From Voacanga thouarsii (Eukaryota > Streptophyta > Magnoliopsida > Gentianales > Apocynaceae): a stretch of 64,000 nt of DNA. This document shows, in pieces, positions 1 through 12,759 of this stretch. The notes beneath the pieces are model-generated. The model saw only the letters and a list, made by a program, of their open reading frames with translations, was not told the DNA's origin and searched no databases. The stretch lies in assembly GCA_026120185.1 (NCBI GenBank), contig JANUWF010000008.1, positions 496,001-560,000 on the forward strand. Reading direction: 5' to 3'. The first letter of the stretch is position 1. Every line of letters begins with the position of its first letter. Made by a program: the position numbers and the translations under genes.

Positions 1-564
1 AGGGGTCTTAGGGAAATTTCAACAAACACTTATTGGGCACCTTAAGAAAACAAGTTTTCAAGCAAGAATTTCAAGTAGTGAGGATTCAATTAACATAAGA
101 ACAAACACTAAAAACATAAGGAAGTAATTTCAAACAAGGAACAAACAAGAATTAGCAATAACGAAGAAATAAAAACAACTAGTGAATAGGAATATGAAGA
201 ACAAGATCACAAGTATGCAATAGTAAAGGTGAGTTAAATGAGGATGGATTTCAACAATAGAGTGATATACCAAGTCCCAACATTCCAAGAAATGAAAGAT
301 AAAAGTCAAGACTCCTAACTATAGCCACAAACATTCTCATAGAACATTTATCAAACACCTTAGTTGCAATCTCGTCACTCAAAACCAACCAATATTTTCA
401 CCCATATTCACGCCCGTTTTCACCACAAACACAAGATAAATTTGTTCCCAAGCATTGAATAACATCAAAGAACAGTTTTCTCAAGGGGAAATCAAGAACT
501 AACAAAAATATCATGACCTTTTTGAAGTATTTTTTTTAGTTACGAAAATTTTCTTGTTTTTATT
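1..564 (-). mobile_element. Internal flank of a minus-strand LTR element (left part)
   Basis: AT-rich sequence without a convincing coding frame. It continues across the solo LTR at 565-2566 into 2567-2648 and then into the minus-oriented LTR at 2649-3635, so I read it as the degenerate interior just downstream of that element's 5' LTR. The element's body lies beyond the left edge. Assignment rests on contiguity after removing the solo LTR, not on any domain. Confidence 0.45.
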
Positions 565-2566
565 TGTGAGTATGGAAAAAAATAGAGAGCATGCACAGGA
601 GACAAAAATGGAGGGAAAAAATACATGAACAAAGAATAGCAGCAGCATGTAAGCATTAAAACCATACCTCTGTGTGCCTTAAACCTTGAAGACTATGGGA
701 GAATGGATTGATTCATAGGAACAACTTCCTCCTTCCCGTGGGATGAAACCTCCGGTTCAAAAAATGCCCGGCTCTTCAGTTCACCTCTGGTGCATTAATG
801 CCAAACATTTTAGCTCTCAGAATATGTCCCTCCCTAATCCTTGTTGGTGAACACAGAATTTTGAGTGAGAAGAGGATCAGTCATGGTTCTTGTTAGCTTG
901 GCTTCTTATAGCTAAAAACCAAGAACAGAAAGGTCACGAGAGGCAGAGGGTCACAAGAGAGAAATGCAGCCTGGTATTTCAAAGGTTATTTTCCCACACA
1001 CAGAGCCGTGAGTGAAGCCAAAAATATTTATTTATTATTTTTAATTTCTTTATTTTTAATTAATTACTTTGATAACAATATCCCCCGGGATTTAATATTT
1101 CAAACTCCCGAATATTATTAACCGAGTAAGATTTGGCTTCACCCTAAACTCTTTTGAACTGTGTCTGGAAAAATCCTATGGTCCAGGCTATTGGGCCAAA
1201 ATAATATTTATTATTTTTCTTGGATCCAAAGCTCAAAATAATAAACATTAATTATTTATTCATTTGGCTTAATTAAATAACCCAATAAACCAAATGAACC
1301 AAAATGAACCAAAAAATAATTAAACTTTAATTATTTATTCCTTGGGATTAAATAAATAATCCAATAAATAATTAAGTATTAATTATTTCCCTCTAGTTTA
1401 AGCCCAGGTTAATTTTTTAATTATTCAAACCGGACCTAGGCCCTGAATAATTAATTAACCAATTAAATCAGATATTAAATTTCTCTCAATTTATTTTATT
1501 TCAGTCTAATAATAAATAAGACTTCCTGAATAAAATAAAACCCTCTCTAACTGAGACCAATTCCTTAACCTAAAAATTAATTAGGACTTACAGGCTATTC
1601 CGAGGACCAAAAAGATACATCGCCTTGACTACTAAAATGACCAAAATACCCCTACTATATAAATAGACGTATTTTGCATTTTAAATATTTTCTAATATCA
1701 CCATAAGAAAATATTGACCCCAAGGACAATGCTGCATTAGCAAAGTCTCTGACCTATAGGTGAAATGACTAAAATACCCCTCTACACATCGCCGTGTATT
1801 TAGAGAGGAAGAAGTGTAGTAACACCCCTCTAAATGACATCTACCATCCTTAGGCTTCTAGTCCAATGATCTACGACTTCCTGGAGTGTTTTCACTTTTC
1901 AAGGGAGCTTCCCTAAAGCAAGCATCCAAGTCATGTTTCCTAGGGCTCTAGACATTTAGATCATTCAGACAACCACAATGGGCAATATAATGTAGAAACT
2001 ATCTTGTACAAGTTTGTCTTAACTAACTAGTTACGTAAACCCAATATGCAAGTATATTGGTTCTACGATAGAACCTCAACTATAGCATATCAAAGTATAT
2101 GCTTCCAACTTTATCAGACCACCAACTCATACTCAAGTCATAGAGTAATAGTCCACGCTGTAGCGATAGTAGTCTAGGTTTCTACCATATAGTACTTTTA
2201 AAAACCACTACTACAGGTCATGTTCTACGTATTCGAAATACGCTTATGTCATGAAGTGGCTAAAGGTAAAGGTAAACCATTCCCCATTTGGAATTCAAAC
2301 ATAATAACCTAAACATGATGAGATTCCCATTCTCATCAATCGGTTAAGAATAAATGTTTATGTGTTTAAAAAACCCATGATCCATACCGTACTATGAAAG
2401 ACCACCATTCATATGGATCACTTATTTAAACACAATGAGTCTTTTCCAAACGAAATTGTGCACAAACAAAAAGTAAATTCACAAACGTTTTCTGAAAACA
2501 AGTTCTTTTATTAAAATATTCGATATCTGCATCAGAAACCTAGTCTAAGAGGGCATATTCCCAACA
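565..2566 (-). mobile_element. Solo LTR of a Ty1/copia element
   Basis: The segment starts TGTGAG and ends CAACA and is flanked by a perfect 5-bp target duplication, ttatt at 560-564 and 2567-2571. On the minus strand it begins TGTTGGGAATATGCCC, a copia-style LTR start. Much of 1130-2566 aligns by eye with the LTRs of the copia element at 10650-23790, including the tract on 'ccaaaatacccctactat', the 'actactacaggt' tract and the 'attcgaaatacgcttatgt' stretch. It is about 220 bp longer than those LTRs and clearly diverged. No PBS, PPT or pol adjoins it, so it is a solo LTR left by LTR-LTR recombination. Confidence 0.8.
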
Positions 2567-2648
2567 TTATTCAACTTTGTAGTGTTCATTTTCTTGATTT
2601 CAAACTTTACTTGGAATCAAAGCTTTTTCTTTTTTATACCAAACTCTT

Positions 2649-3635
2649 TGATATGATCTTAAGTGATTAAATTGATGGGACAATGGACTAATATCTCAGT
2701 TCTTATAATAGAACTAAACAATGGAGTTTATGGAGGAATGAAAACTATATATCTACACTCTAACAAACCCTTGAAGAACTAGGCATCAAAGACCTACAAT
2801 AATAGTGGCAAGATCAACCATAGACACACCTAAATATCCTTGAGACAACAAAGGTAGTCAACAACAAAAGAGTAGAAACTATAGGCACCCAAATAATGAA
2901 ATGCAAGTTAAACCTTAGAAGAGCAAAGTAACTAAGACCTAATCAAGAGAAAATACATTAGATTATCCAAAAGATTTAAAGACTTATTCAAATGAAGGAC
3001 TAAACCCTAAGCATGGTCATGAATAAGATGAACAAGGAGGCAAAGACCCCTCAAAACTCTCTTTTCAAATTTGAATAAAGTATATAGGTTGTCTTGTCAA
3101 ATCACAAAAAGATGTATTTATACTACCTTAACCCTAACTAATTGATTCTTGAGGTCCTAAGATAAATTAAGGCTTTAAAAGGCCTTTATAAAATGTTTAA
3201 AATAGAAAAAAAATGGAGAAAACATCAGAAATAACAAAATAGGGGTTTGGGCCCAGACATAAGCTGGCCAGTTTTAGCACTAAGGCCGGCGCCGGTTCTT
3301 TGTTGGAACGCCACCCCTTCGCTTGCAGTCCATAACCGGCACTAGTTCAGCTATCTTGGGCCGGTGTTGGTTCTCTGCTGGTCTGCTATGCTTCAACCTT
3401 TTCTTCCTTCTTTGGTGCTAGCTTGCGTTTTTATTGGGGTTCCTCTTGGATAGTCATTAAGTTGAGCTCTTGACTACCTTCAACATTGTTCTAAATCTCT
3501 TCTATCCTCAAACATAGTTTTATGAGCAATTAGATATCACTTTGGAACCTCTTGATCCTTGATTTTATCATTAGTCCATGCAAGATCGTTCCCCCTTCTT
3601 GAGTTTGAACTTTTTGGCTAGCTTGATTCCTATCA
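2649..3635 (-). repeat. 5' LTR of a minus-strand Ty3/gypsy-type element
   Basis: Reads TGATAGGAATCAAGC at its minus-strand start and CATATCA at its end. It shares layout with the solo LTR at 37462-38463 (similar length of about 1 kb, the same TGATAGGAATC start, the same GC-rich paired palindrome module). Just past its minus-strand end is a decayed PBS-like string, tggtataaaaaag, so it is best read as a 5' LTR whose interior is 2567-2648 plus 1-564. I see no matching TSD on the 3636 side. Confidence 0.6.
3261..3372. repeat. Paired near-palindrome module in LTR (copy 1)
   Basis: GC-rich island in an AT-rich LTR. Near-palindromic 14-mers lie at about 3261 (aagctggccagttt), 3284 (ggccggcgccggtt), 3334 (aaccggcactagtt) and 3359 (ggccggtgttggtt). 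Pitch within pairs is 23-25 bp, and the pairs repeat after about 73-75 bp. The same arrangement recurs in other element families in this window. Confidence 0.6.
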
Positions 3636-5242
3636 TGGGGTATTCCAGTATAACCCATTAATTACAATTCAAATCAAGTAAGATAGCAACCACAAAGTTA
3701 GATTACAAAGGGGGTAAATGGAGAGCTCAAGGTTAAGGGCCCTTTTGTTCTTTGCAATCTTTCTTTGGGTGCCCCTTTTCTTCGTCAATCTACCTTTGAT
3801 CTTCTCTCCTTAGCTTCTTCTTATGTTTCCCAAAGGGTTCCACAGAGGTTTCTCGTGTTTTCTCTCGTTGCTCTCTCAGAAAGAACCTAGATAAGTAGTA
3901 TTTTTATAGATTACTTTCTTGAAACCCTCAATTTTTATGGAACAAGGTATATTTTGCGATGTTGCATAGGTGCCGTGAAAGGTGGCCTACACGGTGAATG
4001 CTTCAGATCTGAGTTGAAACGACATTGTGGGTCTTGAATTCTTTATGTGCTGGAAACATACATGATGCTATGGTAGTTGAGATGTACGACACCGTCAGCT
4101 CTTAGGATTTTCAACATTTCTGACTTTTGAACATACGCAGTGCTGTGCATTGTGGGAGGTATAGCACTGTAGGCTCTCTTATTTTTTACTTTTGAGACTC
4201 TGACTCTACACACAGTAGTGCATAGTGATAGCGATAGCGTCGAAGGTCCTCAATTTAGCTTTTTTTCAATCTTTTTCTTCTTAAATCTACTTCAAATTCT
4301 AATTCTTTTTATCTACATCAAACAAGGAGAAAACATGGGAGATAAGTAACAATCTATTGAGATTTAAAGAATTTAAGCCACAAATGCTATGTAAAATAGG
4401 CATGTAATGATCAAATATTACTTGTGTTGTTAAGGATATGAATGATTCACAAATAGTAAACAGTTTCTACTCAAGATGCAAAATCAATCAAAGGCCATGT
4501 AGTATAATGATAGATGGTGCAAGTTGTACAAATGTGATAAGTATTATATTGGTGGAGGAGCTGGTATTGAGACCATAAAGCATCCTAAACCTACGAGCTT
4601 TAGTGGTTGAATAATTATGGTGAGGTGAAGGTGAACAAAAAAGCCAAGGTTACATTTAACATAGGGAAAGTATGAAGATGAGGTGACTTGTGATGTGATG
4701 CCCATGCATGTTGGAGAATTGTTATTGGGAAGGCCTTGGATGTTTGATAGGAAGGTAATACACAATAGGAGAAGGAATACATATGCCTTGAGCAAGGATG
4801 GAAAGAAGTTTAGCTTTCTTCCAATGCCTTCTAGTGAGGTCTTGAAAGATAAAAATGCCATAAGGGAACAAGATAGAAAGGGAAGATATAAGGAGGGAAA
4901 AAAACAAAAAAGGGCCAACACAAGAGTATGAGAGAAGAGAAAATGATAGGAGACAAAATAGGAGAAAGAAACCGTAGAAATCCAAAAGTAAGCACAACCA
5001 AAGAGGGAGTATAGAGATAAAATAAGAGTGCATCATTAGGTTTCGAATGGTGAAAACAACAAGAGGGAGAAAAGAAAGTGTGGAGGAAAATTAAGGGTAA
5101 AAGCTTGAGTTGTGAAGAGAGAAAACAAGGGAGCTAGTGAGGAGCAAAAACCAAAAGTTTTACCTTCACACACAAATTCTTTTTTGAACTATAATGTAGA
5201 TGTTGATTTGAAGATAAATCCTTTTCAAGAAGGGGGAAATAA
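3636..5242 (+). mobile_element. Interior of an internally deleted Ty3/gypsy element
   Basis: Contains a retropepsin remnant (about 4500-4931), then Lys/Glu-rich linker-like sequence (4930-5160), then a short pol tail (5170-5230, frame reading roughly KINPFQEGGN) and a polypurine tract agaagggggaaat immediately before the 3' LTR at 5243. RT, RNase H and integrase are missing between linker and tail, so the element is internally deleted. 3636-4380 shows only low-complexity, non-coding sequence; its left LTR is not identified. Confidence 0.6.
4502..4931 (+). pseudogene. gypsy aspartic protease (retropepsin) remnant
   Basis: In broken frames, the DGAS/CTNV motif of the active-site region is readable at about 4510-4540. 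The clear downstream half of a plant gypsy protease follows in the open frame 4683-4931: CDVMPMHVGELLLGRPW followed by FDRKVIHN. 'LLLGRPWxxDRKV' is the conserved flap-to-C-terminal block of gypsy proteases of the Reina/Galadriel type. Frameshifts and stops separate the two halves. Downstream the frame turns into a Lys/Glu-rich linker, as between protease and RT in these polyproteins, but RT does not follow. Non-functional. Confidence 0.65.
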
Positions 5243-6315
5243 TGTAAATCATCCTAGGCATGAAAACTAATTCCAAGAAAGGGGAAGGAAGACAAAATCA
5301 CAATGCATGGCTCCTTAGATAAGATCAATGGTCAAGAGGTTTCAAGGGAGTTTTCAAGGCAACAAATTCAACAAACCAAGACCTAAGAGATGGGTAAAGA
5401 GATGGATGGTAAAAAACAAAGGCCAAAAGATGCATAAAACAAGCAACAATCCTTATAGAGGATCAAGCTAATATTTAGATAAGGACTAAAGAAATATCAA
5501 AAGAAGCTCAAAATACCAATATTTCATTTAGAAGATCAAGGAAGCACATGCAAATGAAACATAGGTCAAAGGAGCAAGGATAGAAGTGCAACAAAATAGG
5601 GGAGTACGCCCTAGAGCCGAATCGACACCAGCCAAAAGTGATGGAACTGGCCCTAACCGAATGTTGGCTAAATTCTATCTTGGGCAGAACCAAGCCTTTG
5701 TTGTTCATTTCTTGTTTTAAGCTTACTTGTCTTCCTTTTATTCTCCACAACTTTTATTATGTTTATACTTATTTAAAGGCATGTAATATGGCCTTAAAAC
5801 TTATACAAATGCCACCTAATCCTATGTTTAGTTAACTAATTAGTTAGGGCAATTTAGGGCCTATATATACCCCATTATAACATATTTTGTAGCAAATTTC
5901 AGATTTCAAAAGATTGAATAGAGTGTGAACTCTTTGAGAAGAGATTCCTCCATAGTTCTTCATTTCAAGACCAAGTAAAGAAATTAGACCAACCTTCATT
6001 TAAAGTCTCTAAAATCTTTTGGTTAATCTATCTTGTTTTTCTAACTTGAGTATTGGATAGATTAGTTTTACCTAGTGTCCTTGTTAGAATTCCTTGAAGG
6101 GTGCCTATTTTTCTCCATCCCACTTGTTCTTAAATTTCTTGTAAAATCAAGGGTGTTTGGATATTAAAGTAGTTGGCCAATTCCAATTAAAGTTTGAGTT
6201 CTAGTTGTTCAATCACTTAGGGTTCTTATTTTAAGTGTATTCTGGTAGAAAATTGAGTGACCAATTCTTAAAGTCTTTGTTCTTGATTTCAAGAGGGGCT
6301 CTCGAGCTCATATCA
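5243..6315 (+). repeat. 3' LTR of the deleted gypsy element
   Basis: Begins TGTAAATCATCC directly after a polypurine tract and ends CTCATATCA. Colinear with the LTR at 7217-8193: both contain 'ggctcctt(a/g)g(a/g)', 'caagaggtt(t/a)caa', 'gagatggatg', the GC-rich palindrome module, a 'cta(g/t)ata(t)ata' TATA-like tract before a 'cattata' site, and 'cctagtg(t)tccttgttag'. The TATA-like tract at about 5863 and the following leader fit a U3-R organisation in plus orientation. Divergence between copies is substantial. Confidence 0.65.
5621..5670. repeat. Paired near-palindrome module in LTR (copy 2, degenerate)
   Basis: Elements resembling the paired 14-mer are 'atcgacaccagcca' at 5621 and 'aaccgaatgttggct' at 5656. 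This is the weakest copy. It is recognised mainly because it sits at the same place in the LTR as the better copy at 7501-7588. Confidence 0.35.
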
Positions 6316-7216
6316 CAAAACTACAAAATTTATGATTTTCAACCCTTTTACATATTGAAACTCCTTCAAAATCCTGCGCCTAATTCTTATCCGCACAAAA
6401 ATAAAATATGAAGCAATTAAGCACCAAATCATGTAAGAAACTTAGAAAACTATGTAAAAACACATTCACTCTAAAAATATGTATAATTAAGCACATATTA
6501 GACTCCTCTACACTTAATATTTTGCTTCTCCTCAAGAAAACCAAACCAAGGCAAGAATTCCTAAAAGTTTTCATCTCAAGGATCTCTCAACAACTTATCA
6601 AACATATTAAAAACTTTACTCACTAATCAATCTAACCACTTAGCAACCATACTTAAACTTTAAGTATAATTCTCATATCATAAGTTCATCAGAAGATAAT
6701 CCAAAAATCCTATCCAAAACTTGCACCAATATCCAAAATTTGTGCAAGATATAAAAACTCAACTTAAACCACACTAATAAAATAACACAATAAATTAACT
6801 TCTTATTCAATGAACAACTTTTTTCTTCTTTTTCATTTGGGGATTTTCCTTTTTCTTTTTCACTTTTTTTTCTTAGAGCTTTTACCTTGTTTGAAATGTC
6901 AAAACAACTTTTTGATGTGAGAATAAACAGGGGTGCATACATCTAGTTACGTAATTGATATCACAAACTCAAATGGCTATTAGCGCTATTCATATTTCAA
7001 GACCAGAATTTATTGAGTTTTTTATGTTTTAAGGGCAAAAAATAGTGGAATAGAATTTATTACATGCTCCTTCTTCCTTTTTTCCATTTTTTTTCTTTTC
7101 ATCTTTGGAAAATTTTATTATAGGATATTATGAAGGACCAGAATTTGACCAAGATGCTAGTAATGTCCAGGACCATCAAACTAACTTATTCAAAATCCAA
7201 CACACAAGTTTCATAC
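6316..7216. other. AT-rich spacer between two LTRs, no gene seen
   Basis: No coding frame with recognisable domains on either strand and no clear LTR termini. It lies between the 3' LTR ending at 6315 and the LTR starting at 7217 and is presumably decayed transposon interior or old intergenic sequence. Confidence 0.4.
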
Positions 7217-8193
7217 TGACAGGTATCATCCAAGCCACAAAAGCTACACCAAAGAATGGGGAAAGATAGTCAAGCCACAACTTATGGCTCCTTGGGTAAA
7301 ATTCATCTTCAAGAGGTTACAAGGAGGTTTTCAAGGCCGCCAAGCCAACAAATTAAGGACCAAAAGATATGTGAAGAGATGGATGTCAAAGAGAGGAACA
7401 AAGGAAGCTAAATTCACCCAACAACTTATGTGGAAGGCTAAAGAATTGTAAGGAAAGGCTGAAAACAAGAAAAAGAACCGGCTATTTGAAGAATAGGACC
7501 AAACTGGTGCCGACTCTTCTCGGCATGTTAGCCAATTTTGGACAGAACACAGCCAGCACTGGCTTACCTAGGCAAACCGACGCCAGCTCACTTTGAGCAA
7601 TGCCCTATTTTGCTATTTTGGATTTGTTTTGCTTTGTTTTATTTCCAATTATATTCCCACGACTTTAATATTGTAATAGGAATATTTTAGACTTAGTTAA
7701 GAGACGAATGGCTGAGATTTAATCTCCCATTTGCTAGGTTAAGATGGCTATATATATGCCATTATAAGACCTTCATTTTTTAGATTTTAGAGTTAAATGT
7801 TTTGGTATGAAACCAAATCTTCTTAATAGACAGTATGTAAGGGGTGATTCCCATTTTAAGACCGAATCAAAGAATTTAGTCCCACTTTTGATCAATATCT
7901 CTCAACTTTAAACAGATAATTTAAAACTTTTTCTCTAATCTTAGGTGCTACAATTTCCTAGTGTTCTTGTTAGGTTTGAGGTTGGGTGCCTTCAAATCTC
8001 ATCCTTATTGTTTTAATCTCTTGATAGATTAGGGTGTTAAGGTGTTTTGAGGTAGGCTAGATTCTCCAAAAACTCAAGCGGGTTAGTTGCATTTTGCATC
8101 TAGTTACTTGTGTGTGAGAATTTGGCAGAGTGTTGGGTTATCAACTATTGCATATTTGGTGCTTAAGACCAACGTGCTTTCATGCTCATATCA
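7217..8193 (+). repeat. 5' LTR of a related plus-strand gypsy-type element
   Basis: Starts TGACAGGTATCATCC and ends CATGCTCATATCA. Three bases later, at 8197-8208, comes tgatatcaaagg, a decayed form of the initiator-Met primer binding site TGGTATCAGAGC, which marks this as a 5' LTR. It is colinear with 5243-6315. A TATA-like tract (ctatatatatgcc, about 7748) precedes the likely R/U5 half. Confidence 0.65.
7501..7588. repeat. Paired near-palindrome module in LTR (copy 3)
   Basis: Near-palindromic 14-mers aaactggtgccgac (7501), gccagcactggctt (7552) and aaccgacgccagct (7575), the last two at about 24-bp pitch. The spacer contains 'ggacagaac', resembling the 'tctgg' spacers of the other copies. 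Confidence 0.45.
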
Positions 8194-10249
8194 AAGTGAT
8201 ATCAAAGGAAGATTATATTGATTCTAATCAAGACAACTTTCTTTGGGTAAAGGTACAAAATTTCTTCAAGAATTGTGAAAATTTTGTAGATTTTCGTCAC
8301 TTATTGTGGGACTATTTTTTGAATGCTTAGAACTTAATATTGTGCCATGAAACTTGATAAGAAATTGAGTCTATTTGTTGCTATGATGTTGGAGGAATCA
8401 TTTGGCATGAAGAATTGTTGGTTTGAACCTAAAACAAGGGGAAAACCTCATCAAATATTGCTGTAATTTTTAAATTTCCGTAACTAATTTTCTTACAATT
8501 TTTTAGAGTAAAAAACTTCAATTTGTGCCATGGGTATGTTGTGAATTTGGTCCTACATGATATATTAATATTTGGAAAATCATTTGGTGTGAAAATTTGT
8601 CGACTTAGGGCCAAAACAAAGTTGAAATTTGCCAAACAAAATTGAGCTAAGAAATTTCATATAAGGTGTTTGATATGTTGCATCAATGACTTGTGATTGC
8701 TCATGCATAACTATCTCAAGCTTCTATTCATGAACTACATTATCTCCTAGCATAGTAGATTATTTTTAGTGAGGTAAATATTTCTTGTAGTTACTAGAAA
8801 GTTTTTTTCTCTTTGAAACAACCTTAAGCTTGGAAAGCATTTGTGCCATTTAAACTCCCACCATTAGTTTTCTTAAATTTGCCATCCTTGAGAAATCATT
8901 TCCTTAAGTGAATTTTTAATTGGCAAATTTGTGTCTCTTAAGGTTGTGGTAGCATCATTTCACATAAAACTCATTGATCTCATTTGATGCCTACCAAGTG
9001 TTCTATAAATTGCTTTTAAGAGTCCCTTCTTCTTATTCCTTGGAGTTTAATTGGCTTCATCAAGTTAAACTAAATCTTTTGAATTGGGAAGAGTTGGAAA
9101 GAACTTGAGTAAGCAAATTGAGAGTTTGAAAAAAGCAAGAGGGTGAGCTTATTATAAAAGCCAAAGAAGAGCACAAACACGAGGGAGGAGTGGCCATCAA
9201 ATTGAGTGATAAACACGTGAAGGAATAAAGTGAGGAACGTTTTATTATGTTTTTTTTCCTCAAAATTTACAAGTCTATCTCTTGAAAATGGGTTATGAGT
9301 GTACATATGATTCACAAAGTTCATCACCTATGAATGCTCAAAGTGGAATGAGTAAATTTTTATGAAATATCTTGTTCAAGTAGAGGAGGATATGATATAT
9401 TTGATGAAGAAGATTGGAGATATGAAGATGAATGTGAAATATTATATGATTGTGATGAAAGGTGATTGCCAAGCCTTCGAGACTTGTTTGATGCGGAGTA
9501 AGATGAACGCCTTGAAATTTGAAGAAAATTCTGAACCTTAAATTTGATGGAGCTTATGAACCCTGAATTTGATGAAGCTTGAATACTTGAAACTTGCGAT
9601 GCCTCTTGTTTGTTGAAGCTTGAGCTTGAGGATCTTGGGGTGCCTTGAACCATTGAGGGAAGACCCTATTTATAGCCAAAAAATCCCTTGACTTTAGTAT
9701 AAATAGTCGATGTGGGATTTTGAAGGAGCCTCCCAACAAACCCTAATGGACTTAGGTTAAGATGACCTAGGCTTAATTTATGTTTTAGCCCAATCTCATT
9801 TAATCCACATTATATTTGGGTTATGAGATTTTCAAAAGTCCAATTTTAGGGCCTAATCCAATTTCATTTAATCCATAATATATTATATTTAATGTAAAAT
9901 GGACCATTAACAATAGCCCAATTTCAATAGTCCAATTTTATAATCCATTGGATTTAATGGACTTTTAATGATAGCCTAATTATATTAATTAATTCAAGAA
10001 TAATTATATTTATTCATGAATTAATTTTAATTAATCAAGACTAAAATATGTAATTTTCTTTTAATCCTAAAAATATATTTTATCCCAAAATTTTTTGTCT
10101 ACAATGATACTAACAATATTTGTAAATGTCACTAACTTTTGTTTTTTTAGGTACTTTGTGAATATTTAAGTCTTTTTATTAGTATACGATTTTTTTTTTC
10201 CTATTCTTTACTTTTCTTTTCGATTTGATTTTTTTATTTCTTTGAGTGC
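8194..10249 (+). other. Degenerate transposon interior, no intact gene
   Basis: Begins with the PBS-like site at 8197. Short frames occur (for example an acidic stretch at about 9385-9470 on the plus strand) but none carries a recognisable gag or pol domain. 9650-10130 is rich in 'cccaat/taatccat' phrases and 'ttaattaatt' runs like those in the copia LTRs of this window, and may be a decayed LTR whose ends I cannot fix. Confidence 0.35.
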
Positions 10250-10649
10250 GAGGTTGACATCATCATGGATAATTATTTTTGGGCACAAGATCAAAGGAGT
10301 TACATTGATGATAGATTTACAAAGTTACAAGCTCACATTAACGTTTATAGTGAGACGTCATTGAAGCATTAGTGAATTCTTTTGTTGTCAATACAAATTC
10401 ATCTGTTCAGTGGAATGAAGAAGCTTCCTAATGATTGTACGATCAAAGGGCACGATTAGCTAAGATTGTTGAGGAGACTCATGAGTTCATACTAGCCCGT
10501 ACAATTGACCATGGAAAAAAAGAGAGGCTAGAGGGACAGTTGCACGATATGGTAAAAAAGGTATTCGATTCTACTCTATATGCTAATAATTCTAATCTCT
10601 CTTTGTCACATGATTTCTTAGGTTCCTCTCTATTCTTGTAGGATAATAG
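10250..10649 (+). mobile_element. Left flank of the copia insertion: LTR-element interior
   Basis: After removal of the copia element (TSD aatag/aatgg) this joins 23791 onwards, so it should be part of the same host element. A short frame starting at 10265 (first residues MDNYFWAQDQ) runs 34 codons to a stop, and a second runs 10435-10641 (Lys/Glu-rich middle). Neither matches a family I recognise. Together with 23791-25816 it may be the gag-like or orphan coding region of a non-autonomous LTR element. Confidence 0.4.
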
Positions 10650-12431
10650 TAAAAGATCAAAATGGAAAACATCAAAGAAAACGCAGCAAAAAAATTTTCA
10701 ATTTTCTGAGCCACATCTAGGAAAGAGTACTTACTTTTCTCTATTAGTCACGGATAAACCAACAAAGGGCCGGGTTGTACAAGATCTTGTGTTGGAAAGG
10801 GAGAAGGACGCACCTATAGTTCGACCGGTATTCCTGCCAATCTACTATTCCTACAAATCAAACCTCTCCAAGCTTCTTCTCTTCGTCTTCCGAAGTATGA
10901 CTCAGCCTTGTTCTTGGGTTAGCTTGGTGAAAGCTTCTTCTTTGGATAACCAAGATCCTCTCCAAGAGAGAGAGTAGAAAATGAAGAGAAAAACAAGAGG
11001 AATGGTGGTTGCACACCAAGAGAGAGAGCTAGGCCAAAACCCTACCTCTCTTACCCTTAAATTTCGGCTAGCACTAGGCCTTAATGAAGCCCTAGTGGCC
11101 AAAACACACTAAGCCCTAATGGGCTTGGTGTTGTGATCATAAACCAGTCCAAGACTGGCCCAAGTCTCTTTATTAATTAATTATCTTTTTTTAGCTTCAT
11201 TAAATACCCAAGACTAATTAATTAATTCTAATTAGACTCTTAATATATGTCAACATATATAAACCCAATCAATTAATTTATTCCAGCCCAATTCTCTGAT
11301 TTAATTAATTATCTTTTTTGGGCCTTATGAAAAATCAAAGACTAATTAATTAGTTTTAATTGGACTCTTAAAATAAATTTTATTTCTCTTTTAGATAATT
11401 ATCCATTAAGCCCAAATTGTGTCTAAACAACACCAAGGTAACTTGAGCTACTCCAGGGACCAAGAGACATATTATTCATGGTTACTAAAATGACCAAAAT
11501 GCCCTTACTATTAAATAGCTGCATTTTACCATTTTAAATATTCACATTTATCACCATATAGAAATACTGACCCCAAGAATAATATTGCTAAAGCAATGTC
11601 TCCAACCTACAAGTAAAATGGTGAAAATACCCCTTTATGGAACATCCATCAATGAGACAGGATAATGTACTAACACCCATCTCAAAGATATCTACCATCT
11701 TTAGATCTCTAATCTGATAATCCATGACTCACTTGAATGTACTTGTTTATCATTGGAAGCTACCTAGAAACACATATTTTAGAGTCACGTTCCCAGGGCC
11801 TTGGATTATTAGATTATCCTGGACAATCATAAAGGGGTGATTTAACTTCACCAAGTAAAGCATAGAAATTCTGTTGCATGAGTCCATCTTAACTAACTAG
11901 AGTAATACACCTAGCGTACAAGGTTATTGATCTCACAAAAGTAATCTCACCCAATATGCATCAAAGTACAAGACCTTAGCTTCGCCAAACCACCAACTTA
12001 TACTCAAGTATGAAGGTATCCGTCTACACTGTAGTAGTAATTGTCTGGTCTCTATAATTATAGTATTTTAAGGGAGGCCACTACTACAGGTCCAGTTCTA
12101 CGTATTTGAAATACGCTTATGTCAATGATGTGAGTGAACTACTCACTGATTCAAGGTAAGCCATTCCTCATTGAAACTTATGGCATAATAGTCTTACCTT
12201 GATGAAATTCCCAATTCCATCAAACAACTAAGAACTCAATTTTACTTATATGACAAGTACTTATGGTCTATATCTTACTGTGAAGAACGACCCAACACAT
12301 AGACTATTACTTGTCACACGTAGACCTTAAATGTGCAATAATATAGGGAAAAAACTAAATTAAATGAATAAGCATTTTATTGCAATATATTCACACAAAA
12401 TACATAGTCTTTGAGGGTATATTTTCCAACA
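10650..12431 (-). repeat. 3' LTR of the 13-kb copia element
   Basis: On the minus strand it starts TGTTGGAAAATATACCC at 12431 and ends at 10650, where the expected terminal CA has decayed to TA. A purine tract reading aagtgggagat on the minus strand lies directly next to it (12432-12442), the classical copia PPT. It is colinear along its length with 22021-23790: I count 6 differences in the first 62 aligned bases after 'gatcaaaatgg'. Length is 1,782 bp. Confidence 0.85.
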
Positions 12432-12759
12432 ATCTCCCACTTGTACTATAAAGACTAAGAAAGTCCATAAGTGCCTACCCCTATGACATCTAAGTGTTTG
12501 CAAAATAACTTTTCTATCAAAGGCTTGATAAAGGGATCCGCCAAATTGTTGACAGAGAAAATCTGATCAATCATAATCTCCCATTTCTGGATGAACTCCC
12601 AAATGAGGTGATACTTCCTCTCTATATACTTGCCCTTCCTATGGTTTCAATGTTCCTTGCATTGTGACACCTTCTCCAGTGTTGTCACAATAAATCATGG
12701 CAGGCCTATCTATAGGCGGTACTACTCGAAGTACTGTAAGGAACTTCCAGAGCCACACA
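12432..12759 (-). pseudogene. copia RNase H, C-terminal part
   Basis: Minus-strand translation gives 'YCDNTGE' (the metal-binding Asp region of the last RNase H block) at about 12680-12700. In another frame the polyprotein tail 'DPFIKPLIEKLFCKHLDV' follows, ending GVGTYGLS and a stop just before the PPT. This is the normal end of a copia pol. It is separated from the rest of RNase H at 16609 by the solo-LTR insertion. Confidence 0.75.

Noticed and set aside
4544..5036. Hydrophobic minus-strand open frames (125 and 104 codons)
   Set aside because: They lie antisense to the gypsy protease and purine-rich linker; the Leu/Phe/Ser-rich text is the complement of Lys/Glu codons.
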